Made by a program: the position numbers and the translations under genes. From Dendrolimus kikuchii (Eukaryota > Arthropoda > Insecta > Lepidoptera > Lasiocampidae): 64,000 nucleotides of DNA. A model generated the notes under the pieces. That model had not been told where the DNA came from. It saw nothing but the letters and a program-made list of their open reading frames with translations, and searched no databases. The stretch lies in assembly GCA_019925095.2 (NCBI GenBank), contig CM034389.1, positions 14,205,435 to 14,269,434 of the forward strand. Direction: 5' to 3'. Below, one piece after another: positions 10,505-22,100 of this stretch (its first letter is position 1; every line of letters starts with the position of its first letter).

Positions 10505-11279
10505 TTTCAAAACATTGCTACTATCTATAAAAATTAATCAACCTTTAATTTATTTATCATCTGATAAGCTCCATTAGAGCACAGTTAAAAAGTTATTGTT
10601 AATTCACTGTGGTCATTACCACAATTTAAGTAATAAGTTTATTAAGGATAGATAAAGAAAAATGTTGTGTTTTCTTTCAGTGATATCGTAATACGTGTCA
10701 AGACTGCAAAAATAAATACGTAAGACTTTTTAGCCAGCTTAATTTAATATGCAAAAGTATCCCGCAATCTTATGTAAGTAGAAGATACAAGTAGGACTAT
10801 CGTCTGAAATTTTTATTGTCTTTTTTTCTAATTTATTCTCTGCGACTATTGACAAAAAGCTTATAAAACCAAATTTTGAGTTAATTTAAATTGTTCTCAA
10901 TAATATATGTACAGCTATTGTCAAAGTGCTAAGTTTCTTATTTAATTATAGCATCGACTATTGAGTATTTATAAAACATCAAAACACATAATATGTTCTG
11001 TACAAAAATTCAGTATGAATACGGAGTTCCAAAATAACTGCAATACATTTCAAATAACTAATAAATATATACTTTTATATGTTTTCGTACATTTTTAGGA
11101 TTTTAGTGTAATTTTGGCAAAAACGGAACCTGTGTACATGTACATCCCTCCATTTGTTTGATTTTCTTTGTATGTCACAGTAGTTTTTCTCAGAAATTAT
11201 TGGGTCTATATCGACAAATATCGACGAAATTTCTAGAAATATATGTAATCTATATGCCCCGATACAATGCTATAGTGAA

Positions 11280-11560
11280 ATTGCAAAAAAGTAAAGATTG
11301 GAGGTGGTCGCCATATTATATGTAACTGACAAACTGACAACGTTTTGTAATAACTTTTGGTATAAGTTAACTAGCGGGCCAGACAGACGTTGTCCTGCTC
11401 TGAAAAAATTAAAATCTGGACCCCGATTCCAGCGCCATCTAACAGACATAATTGTGAATTTAAACCACCCCGCGACCCATATGAATAAACACAAAAAAGA
11501 CGTCAAAATCGGTTCAACCGTTTAGGGGGCGTTCAGTGACATATTTACAAACAGAAGAAT
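11280..11560 (+). repeat. CAGACGTTGTCCTGC repeat, copy 1
   Basis: Shares CAGACGTTGTCCTGC, ACCCCGATT(C)CAGCG, TTTAAACCA and (C)ACCGTTTAG in order with 13588-13745. A dispersed repeat common in insect genomes; no coding potential. Its two overlapping short frames on opposite strands are chance. Confidence 0.65.
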
Positions 11561-11865
11561 TGTATATATAAAACATAGGGAACAATTAGCTTATCACAGT
11601 TTTTACATCTTCAGAAGCTTCTAAGGTTGTAAAAATTGTGCCCACTTCTAACTTTTGAATTATAGTGGAAAAATCGAAAAAATGAGGTTATAGAGCTTCC
11701 AGAATACTTTCTAAGAAAATTGATTTCGACAATATTTATTGATTAATTATCGAAAAATATGGTAGAGTTTTGTCAAACCATTATATAGCGTCATATAGGC
11801 TACACTTACCTGTCAAATTTCATTCAGAGTACAGACCCAGTAATTTTTGAGAAAAAATACGATAC

Positions 11866-11948
11866 ATACATACCTACATAGACTTACATGCACAGACAAC
11901 TACATACACAGACACCTACATACACAGACACCCACATAAACAGATATA
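11866..11948. repeat. minisatellite, ~16-bp unit
   Basis: Repeated ACACAGACACCTACAT-like units (TACATACACAGACACC) four to five times, with decay at both edges. Confidence 0.65.
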
Positions 11949-13587
11949 CAGAGGCACGGACGAACATAGCGAAAACATAGAGGTTATGTTACTATAAAAC
12001 ATTTTGGTCATATATTTTTTTTCCATCTACCTTATCTTTTACTTTTTGTATCTAGTACCTACCTAACTCTAGTATGTTTTGTATGATTGTTGTATTTAAT
12101 TAATGTATGTAATTGTATTTAATTTCATTAATGCTTACTAGTCCATATCCATTAAAGGATTTCCGTAGCGTCGTCGAACATTAGTGATATTTGACTGTGA
12201 AAGTCTAAAAAATTGTGTAATTGAAAATAAGACATCAAAAACGACTTAACAAACAACTTTATTAGACCAAATTTCCTTGAAAGTATTTTTTAAAGAGGCA
12301 TAATGTATAAACCTTATGTTTTTAAGAATACATTTATGGCGCTCGAAGCTCATATCTTATCACCTGTTAGCTAAAATAAAGTCATTCGTAGACGTCGTTT
12401 CATTTCAAAACTTATCTAACGATTGAAGAATTTAAGAATACATAATACTTCTTTTAAATCTAAAGATCAACACACACGTGTATTGATTTTTTGTAATTAA
12501 TTTCTTCACAATTACACCGCACCGTTAAGGTGGCTCATATTTATAATACAATACATTGCAGATAATTCTTACTTCAGCTATACATTTAAAGCCAACAGAC
12601 TTCTATAGAAGTGGCTAGGATATATCTAGATAGACGGAGGTGAGACATTTACAGGGGTCCATGTATGCCACAATGGCTGCAAGACCCAAAAACTATTTGT
12701 ATTAAAATTAAATTAGTGCTTAATTTTAATCACCAGAGGTTTTAGGGTGGTACTTTTATTAAACTACGTTATTTATAGTGAATTTATTATAATGTAATTC
12801 TTTAATTAGTATTATAATAATAGCCTGTAAACTCTCTGTTGTAAGGAAATGGCCTAAGGCCGATCGGTAGGCTTCACAAAACGGTAATCTCGATATTTTT
12901 CTTCGTCGTCGATTGTTTGTCGTCAACAACTGTATTATATGAAAAAAAGCCAGAAACACTGCCCGAGTTGGGCAATGAGCATGCTTCTTGAACCCACATC
13001 GATGGAATCCATTATTCTAGTACGAGTTCAATCAATATCAATTTTGAATAATTTGAAGTTCTTCAATTGCAAGTATGAACAATGAATATTAAATTGTATG
13101 TATAACCATCTCTTTCGGTATTAGGTATTCATTTTGATACGAGTACAATAATATTTTGTACTGATCTATCTTAGACTGCCTTTTCACCTGACGTCAGGTG
13201 CAACGTCGTTCAAACGCGAACCTATACAATATTAAAAAAAAATCTAAAATAACTTAAGTAACGATGAAATTAAATTTAGTCGAGTTTATCCGAAGGCTAC
13301 ACTTATTCCCGAAGAGGGTCGCCTCTCAAGCTGAGAGCCCTACAGCCCGTCCAATTATAGATATTTTCTCCAAGAGGTGTCAGCCTTTAAGTTACGTGAG
13401 AGAGGTTTAGGAAAACCTCCTTTTGAGGTTACTTGTTAGCAACTAGTAGGTATTATCAATGAAATATGATATCATAATGTATTGAATGAGCTCATTACCA
13501 GTCGAGAAATTGTTACCGGCGTCTATTTATTGATTTACATATTATTATTGCTTGTACTACGAATATAGTTTATCTGTATTATATATG

Positions 13588-13800
13588 AAACTAGCTGTAC
13601 CCGGCAGACGTTGTCCTGCCCTTAGAAATAAAAATCTAGAACCCGATTGCAGCGACATTTACCGGGACCAATAGTTAATTTAAACCATTTTCGAATACAC
13701 TTTAATAAAAACAAAAAAATCATCAAAATAGTTCCCACCGTTTAGTAAGATATTAGCGGTGCCACCTACCGGTAGATCTATAATCTTAACTACCCGGGAC
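13588..13800 (+). repeat. CAGACGTTGTCCTGC repeat, copy 2
   Basis: Begins CTAGCTGTACCCGGCAGACG and shares the ordered motifs of the copy at 11280-11560. A typical start of the dispersed family that opens with CTAGC-GACCCGGC. Confidence 0.65.
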
Positions 13801-14531
13801 CCACTTGAACACACACAAAAATAATTTCACCTAAATATTGGTACCCGATTACAGCTAAATTAATTATTTTACATGTATTTTATCAATAAAATAACTCCGA
13901 CCGAAGCATCTGCTTTAAACGATATTCAGTTTTTTTTTCATCCTCTTTGATGATATTTGCAGCACGCAGTCTGTCAATTCTATGTCAAACGTCATAAGGT
14001 TACATTGAAAAAGTTTATATTGTCCAAAGCGCTAAGGTTAGATTACAAATAATTTTATATGGTGGTTAAGTATTCTTAAATTTTCTAATTTTCTTAATTT
14101 TTTCTTTCATAAGAACCTTCTCCTGACAATAATCGGTTCCGTCGTTCATGCGTGATGGCGTGACCAAGGGAAATAGGGATTCATTTATATATATATAGAT
14201 TATGTATACAATATATATAATACTTGTAGAAAGTACAGTAATTTTTAGGGTTCCTAAGCTATTTGAGCAAAATGAAACCAGTCTACAAATGTCATGTCTG
14301 TCTTTCTGTTTGTCTGTCACAGTACACATAGTCATTTTTCTTACAAATTTCTGGGTCTAATATAAGATTATATCAGATAAATCTTTGTCAGTAAACTATC
14401 TTTACACAGTATAAAAAAGTCGGTTTCCACGTCTGTGTGTCTGTCTATGTATCCGCTAACTCCTCCTAAACTACGTAGCGGTCGGTTTTCATCATCAGTT
14501 AGATATATATTTTTTAACTAAGTTTCATATT

Positions 14532-15823
14532 CCTAGTTTTGCCATAAATATTGTATCAAAGATTTTTTTTTCTATTGCAAATAAAATTTAGAAGTTTTAC
14601 AATATGTTAGTTTAATACATAAATATAAAACAATTTAACATATAAAAAGCTTATTCGAAGTGGTCTCCATTGGCTGCAATACAGTCCTTTAAACGTTGAG
14701 GCTAGTTATCAATAGAAGCACGCACTCTTTCCATGGGAAAATTCTTCACTGCCAATCGTATGGATTGTTTTAGGGACTCCAAATTATCATGGCGTTTAGA
14801 GCAAGCCGTACTCTCTAAAACTGTCCATAAATCATAATCCAGCGGATTAAGATCGAGACTAGACGACGGCCAGTCTTCAGCTCTGATGAAGTCCGAAACG
14901 TTCGTTTTCAACCAAGACTGCGTGGACCGAGCTTTATGACCCGGCGCCGAGTCTTGCTGGAAGGACCATTCTTGGTTATTGAACATGGTGTTGTTAAGGG
15001 GCTTAACTACCTTCTCAAGAATGGTATCTTGATACACTGGTGCCGATGTTTTGATACCTTTTTCACAAAAATATGGCTCAGTCACTCCTTCATAGCTAAC
15101 ACCCCACCAAACCATCACTGAAGACGGATAATGCCCACGTTGCACTCTGTCGACTAATTAAGAAGCTTCCTTAGAGCTTTGAGCACAAATATGGTCATTT
15201 TTTTGTAAAAATGTTGCTCAATAGTAAAAATTTTCTCATCCGTAAACAATTTTTTTCTGTGACCTCCCTTTGCGTACCGCTTCAGTAGTTGTTTCGATTT
15301 TACCACCCTATTATTTTTTAAATTATGAGTTAAGAAATACCCATTGCGTCTTTTATAAGCTGCAAGTTCTGAGTCATCTTTAAAACACGCGAAATGGTTC
15401 TAGGTGATATCTTCATCTCCCGATATAAAATCTTTTGTTTTCAGACAGGATGTCTTCGAATTCTTTTCCGTACTGCTTTGACCACCTTTTTCGAGCAAAC
15501 ACTACGTGGATGGCCAGACCTTTTTCTGTCACAAACAGAGGAGGTCTCATTGTACTTATTAATAGCCCGGTACACAAACATTTGACTAATACGAAGCGTA
15601 TGGAGAGTTTTAAAAATTGCATTTGGCTCCATACCTACTTTGTGTAATGCAATCACAGCGATTCGGTTCTCTTTATCGCCCCACTCCATTTTAATATCGC
15701 AAAATGTTGTATTGGCGCCAAAATGGGAAAACACAATGAACAATCATATAAAAATGTCAGATTCCAAATTCAAATGTAATATTTTGTTTCTTTTTAATTG
15801 TAACAGTATTTATGGCCAGACTA
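14532..15823 (-). mobile_element. maT-type (DD37D) mariner, copy 2
   Basis: Terminal repeats are CTAGTTTTGCCATAAATATT at the plus-strand left end and its inverse AGTATTTATGGCCAGACTA at the right, ending beside TA. The length is 1.29 kb. It lies opposite in orientation to copy 1 and about 8.3 kb from it. It is better preserved than copy 1 and has no nested insertion. Confidence 0.9.
14650..15693 (-). pseudogene. maT transposase, DD37D, broken
   Basis: Reading right to left: MEWGDKENRIAVIALHKV, a helix-turn-helix region, then FTDEKIFTIEQHF (first catalytic Asp), SSVMVWWGVSYEGVTEPYF, QQDSAPGHKARSTQSW (second Asp), and SSSLDLNPLDYDLW (third Asp). I count 37 residues between the last two, which defines the DD37D group. 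A stop after IRRHPV and frame changes near 15150-15440 inactivate it. The stretch 14702-15145 is still open for 147 codons. Confidence 0.9.
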
Positions 15824-16178
15824 AGTATATAAAAAAACTAATTACATTTTAATGTCAAATAAAGCTACTTCGCAAGGTTTGACCTGCGTTATAGCTGCGG
15901 AGAATCCTCTAGTATTTCATGATTTACCGCTATACAATGGTGTAGTGAAATAGCTAATAAAACTAAAATTGTGGGTAGTTACTACTTTCGAAGACCAGCG
16001 ACGACTTTTTTTATTTAAGTTAATAGTTATATAATACCTATATTTGCCACCAAAATCGTAACGTGTTATGTTTTTTAGAGTTCTTTAACATAATGACAAA
16101 AACAATGGACTTTAGTACACCTCTTAGAAACCGTTTTCTGTTTGGCTGATTTCTATTAACAATTTTTTTTATTGACAG

Positions 16179-19100
16179 GTCCTTACAAATAAAAAAGAAA
16201 TTGTGCCAAATTATAAGGATATATTTCTTGAACAAGTTGAAAAGATTTATTTGAAAGAAAAGGATCATGCATGAACTTCAGAGCAACATGTATATCGGCA
16301 TGACGACGCCGCACTTTTCGCTAATGACGTCGGCGTTAATCCTGTCGTTAGCCGGCGCGTGCCTCGGCGAGCTTACCTTAAAAGAGGGGATTAAAAAGGA
16401 ATCCAGTATAATACCTACACTCACTACAGTTTTTAAAACATCAAACAGGGAACCATTAACAACTACAATGCCGGAATCCACCGCCACTTCAACAACAAAA
16501 GAAACCATTAAAACAATAAATGCGTACGTGTCGACTGCGAGCCCGACCACTACACGCCATTCCACTATGAGAGTGTACGCAAGCACAAAAGGCGTAGTGC
16601 AAAGTGCAAGAAGGCAAAAGTTAAACAGTGGTTTTAGTGCACTCGGGCCCACGGCGCACATGCCAGCTCGGCCGCAAGAGCGCCTGGGGCCCGTAGATTG
16701 CGATCTGCCCGTGATGCCGAGGGAATCCCGCCTTTGGCGCGGCAACGAGACTCATGAACTTAAATTACCACTGACGGTAAGGCTTTTAAACTGAACTAAA
16801 AATCGTGTTATTTTATAAAATTCTCTAAAAATTTTTAGATTCTGTGAGGAATGTTTATCCGTATATTATCATATAAGTGAGTGGCGAGTCACCGTCTGCC
16901 CATTTTTCCGTGTTCCCTGAACATTGCGACGGGCAGCCGCCGTAGTCCCCATATTCCCAGACCCCTAGTACCACTAGCAGTTCACCCCAATAGCCCGGTA
17001 CTTTTTGTCCTCATTTCCCACAATACTCCTACACTGGCCGGGGCATGTCCTTGGGTGCATTACTATATGGTGTAGACAGGGATAATCGCTGGTCAGTGTC
17101 ACGCCACATTTACATTAAATTTGTCAAAGGGCCTCTACGTGTTGGCCTTCCCATGGCCCCAGACGAGCCCTCCAAATGTCCAGACCATTTTTATGGCCCG
17201 TGGTCTTCAAAGACAGCCCATATGTGATAATCATTCATTTAAAAATGGAATAGGGTGATAATATAACAAAAATTTCTTCTTTGATATTAAGCTCTCTACG
17301 CACAATATAACGCACAAGAAATTTATAGAATATCTTTTCGCTCCCTTATTTCACGGCATAATATTCTTGTTCGTACAACTTTGATCGTGACAGCAGCAGC
17401 GAGCACAGCGAGGTCAAATACATAAACCATAAATCGTCTTAGTGGAGGAAAAATAAGAAAAAAGCTTTTTCCCTCGGCGGTTGAGCTCCATTCATTATTT
17501 TAGTCGAGCAAATCTTTTAGATGGAACCATTTCGCAAGTGCTGCGGCTCTTTGATTATATCATCTTGGTGTCTTGTAATTCACCCGTAACGTAATAATGA
17601 CAGTCAGCTCTCCAGTTTATGAGCCTGCCAGCATTTTGCGTTTCACCTTAATTTGTTACGTTATTTAAAATTGAAAGGTTGCGAAAAATCCTGAAAAGAA
17701 TTTTTACATGTAGAAGCAATTAGGGATTATCAACATTTTGGTAAAAACTCAACAGCACGTCTGCTGTCAATTAACGTTCATCTAAACCAGAAACTCTACA
17801 AATTATGCTCGAATATCTGGCTCGAAAGTCGGGATTTTTTTGCAAGTTCTGTAAAAATATAATTTGACCAAAAATATTTCAGATCTATTTATCTAATCAA
17901 TTAAAATAAAAAATAATGTAGGTATAGTTAGTTTACCACTACGTCAATACAAAAATCGGTAGATATCCCTATTCAATATTATAAATGTGAAACTAACTCT
18001 ATCTGTTCCGTTTTCACGGAAAAACTAATTTTCCTATTTGGCTGAAACTCGGTATATAGCCGAGGATGAACATAGGATACTTTTTATCCCGGATAATGGT
18101 ATAAGTTTTAGAATAAAATTAGGTAAACGTTATTCCAGAAAGTAGGATAGGTTTTTTTGGTCGATTTGGCCGATTTAGTGGATTTGGTCGAATTCGTCGA
18201 TTTTGGTCGCTTTGGTCATTTTGGCGTACATAATTATGTAGTTTTAATACATAGAAAATGGACATAGATACTTTTCATACGGGAGATGGAATAGTTTGCG
18301 ATATATAATGAAGTGAATCTTTCGGGGCAAATAGCACTAACATTAATCATAGACTAATAAATAGAATAACACAACGTAATTAAATACTAAAAATAAACTA
18401 AGTTAGTTAATATAAAGTATGTAAGAAATGGCTGCCAGAGGGAAGCATGCCCAGAAGGCTGGATGCATTGCCACATTGCATGGCAATGCTTATTCGTTGC
18501 GCGACGTATGAGAATAAAGGCTGATATACATTGATCCAAACTCGATTGACCGATTGACTTCAAATTTAAAGGAAGCCAGTTCGCAGTGCTGACTTCATAC
18601 TGGCATCGTGTAAATTTTTTTGAAGTGAATACAGTGTTACCTAGTCTGACTGACTTCAATATTCCCATTGAATATTTTGAACTCAGTCCGCTGCCTAAGT
18701 CAGTAGCTGGATCAATGTAAATCAGCCGTAATATATTATATAACACACAAGTCTATGTTGTACACGATATACACTCTATGTATAGTTAATATGACTGAGA
18801 CATCAATTAGTATTCACAAAGGTTGGCTAAATAATGAATTAATGTTTGTGTGACTTTGCGGTGCGGATGGCTGAGGAGTGTGCTGTGGGCGGAGGTGGGG
18901 GTTCGGCAGACGACGAGTGCCCCCCGGTCATCGTGTCGTGGGAGGGCACCGTCGACATTCAGAGCGGAGACATCCTTATCGTTCGGATCGCGGACTCATT
19001 ACTACTCGACACTTTCGGTCAAGCAGAAACGAAAAATGGTACCCTCGAAACAAATGCCTCACGTATTGAAGGTGAAAGGTGAGTGAAATTATATTAAGAT

Positions 19101-22100
19101 CTACTCACATGACCCATATCTATCCCAACGTAGAGAACCACTGACCCGTACGTGCTCATTGCGGCCCCGCTTTATGGGTACTGATGAAGCATCTACTATT
19201 ATTTTTAACCGGCTTTAAAAAGGAGGAGGTTCTCAATTCGACTGTATGTTTTATTAAATGTTTGTTACGAGATTTCTCCGTCAATTGTGCACCTATTTCA
19301 TTTTTTTTAGTCGATATATCACATTTTCACCAAGTTGTTGCGTAACTGAAAAGCAATAAATAAATATTATCAATCAATCAATATCTATTTGCAAGAATGT
19401 AGTATTGGTTACAACACCTTGAAGTCGGTGCTAAGTAAATCATAAAAACAAAACAATAACAAATTTGCAATATATAGTAACGTTTATGTTTTACTTCGCA
19501 AAGACTTCAAGATGTACTTTCACATATTTTTGTTTCCTTCTAGTCACTTTGGAAGTCGGTTTTATTTTTGAAATATACTTACTTAAACTTAATACATAGG
19601 GTTTAAATTTTAAATTCTTATTACTTCGTTAATTACTATAGGTCAGATTCTATTTCTTTTTAGTCTCATTTAAATATGACTTATAAATGATTAGTCATAT
19701 AAAATGATTAGTCTAGAATAATTGTTAACTTTAAGAAAAAATATAGGTCTTATAAAATAAAATTAGAGAGGAGACCGTCAGCCACTATGTTCCCAAAAAC
19801 CTCTAAAAGATCACTGATTCTACAAAGGCAATATTTTTGTAGGGTACATCGTGCGCTGTTACAGCCTGCCGTATACCAAGTCACGCGGCAGGGACATGAG
19901 CATTGCGACGTGTCTGATGGAATGCTGCTCGATATCACACCACTCGACGAACGAGGGGCGAAATTATTCACTCTATATGATAAAGACCTCACTGAAGGAG
20001 TCAACTTATTTATAGGTGAAAACTTTAATCGGTTAGAAGTAAAACTTAAAATCTAGATTCTTGGTTCGTTATAAAAGGCTTAATAGCTTTTGTTAAATAC
20101 ATTAAGGGCCGCTTGCATAACGTTACTTAAATTTATTTAAAAAACACAAAACGTATTTAACACCTTTAAATACATTTAGCGTCTTGCAGAACGCAAAATT
20201 TGCCGCTAAATACGTTTAAAGAACTGTCAATACGTTTTGTGTAAAACGTATTTAGGCAGTTTAATATGATTAACTAATTTTATTTAAAGGCGATCATTAC
20301 GCAAGCGGCCCTAAGTGTGGTATTTCTAATACGTAAACATTACAGATAACTACCTTGAAATGTTCATTTGCGTACTAAATGAAATGTTGTGCCACACATT
20401 TGCAAAAATGTTAACTAGACTCTAGATTACAGTATAGCTAACACTTTTATATGAAATTAAATTTTTAAAATTTTATTTAGTTGTCTCTGATAATTGGGGA
20501 TCGCAATGCGTTCGATTAAAAGTCACTGTAAAGTCGGACAACTGCGGAGAGTCCCAAGAATGTTCTGGAAAAGGCGTCTGCTACACAAACGTTTCAATGG
20601 TAGGTATATTTTTACCGTTTATGTTATTTTCAGACAAGAGCAATTGGTTACTTTAAAAAAATGATATAAAAACTTTAACTTCAACTATTCTTTTTAAGTT
20701 ACAAAAGTTAATATTCCATTTAAGTAAATGGGACACTAGCATATTGACTTTTATCTCGATCTTTCATTTCTATAATATCCATGTCTCTTTATAGACATTA
20801 TTTGTATAATCTTAGTTATAAACACATATTAATAGACATATTATGTTATTTCCATTATTATATTTTTTATTTATAGAGTTCTGATATTTTGTAAGTATAG
20901 CTTTATTTATAGTATAGTTTAGTTTATTTATTTTCAATTTTTAGTTTTATTACTTAGTTTAAAAAAATTTAAAAGTAAATAAAAAAATAATTTTGTATAA
21001 ACATATACTTGTATATATTCCAATTGTTTTAAAATAGTAAATTATATCTAGAATCGTGAAGTTGACGAGAATGTCAGATTATATTAATGCGCATTATATC
21101 TATATTTTGAACAGGAATATTTAAGGGAAAACTAAACATTGTTTTCCATTTATGAAACCTCTATTGTAAGAAGATGTTGATGTTATGTACGAAATATGAT
21201 ATGATAATGGATGAATTCCGTTTATAGGAAGGATACGAGTGCCAGTGTTGTTCCGGTTACGTCGGCGCCCATTGTGAGGAGAGGGACGCTTGTTATCCGT
21301 CACCCTGTTTGAACAATGGCATATGTATTGACACCACACAACCTTCAGCAAACGGAACAAACTTCCGATGCCTTTGTCCTTTTGGTAACTATTTTCTCTA
21401 GCACGGTCTCACGGTGGTATTAATATTATACGAGATGTATACGGCGCTACCTCGTAACTATTCAATTCACACATGTGGAAATTTAGAAACTGTTACAACA
21501 CAATTACAGTTTTTGCTCTGGAGCACTGTGACGTGTAAGAACAAAACAATTAATAACCCTCAATGCTGTTGAAACGTGAAGATAGGTTTTGCCGTTTTGC
21601 CGGTCGAAGATGGAGCACGCTTACATAAATAGGACCTATTCACACGAGACTTGAAAATACACGGATTGATATACCTTACATCACTACTGTGGTTTAAGAT
21701 TTATTATCTCAGCATTATTTTGTGTAAAACTTATGTAATTTCATCTATATATTTTATTATATAACAGGCAACTTCTCAACTGATGTATGAACATGACAGT
21801 AATATAAACGCGAAAATAACTCTGTTTATATGTAACCTATTCGCTACTAAACGACCGAACAGATTTTAATGAAATTTAGTATCTCGACACGTGGTATTCT
21901 GATAAAGGACATGTCTCAAAAAATAATCTTGAAGGTAGTGAAATAGGGGATGATTAATTAGCATAGATAACCCATTCTTCAAGATTGAGATCTGAAGATT
22001 CCTAATTAGATTTTTCGTATGAAGTAGAGAAATACGTATCTCAACGGTTTTGCAAAATTACATTTCTCGGAAGGGGTAAAGTATAGGGTTTTTTGACAAT

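Larger units (their letters stand above)
9300..14530. other. intergenic, repeats only
   Basis: No exon-like open frame with splice sites was found. Contents are a GC-rich island (10384-10504), a repeat pair containing CAGACGTTGTCCTGC (11280-11560 and 13588-13800), a short minisatellite (11866-11948), and a perfect CRE/E-box palindrome (13185-13200). Ordinary AT-rich DNA lies between them. Confidence 0.55.

Noticed and set aside
10296..10505. 69-codon minus-strand frame over the GC island
   Set aside because: Codons follow the G/C composition and no splice sites join it to another exon; kept only as a non-coding island.
16278..16745. 155-codon minus-strand open frame
   Set aside because: It is the antisense shadow of coding exon 1 of the EGF gene, which has a signal peptide, donor site and downstream exons in phase.
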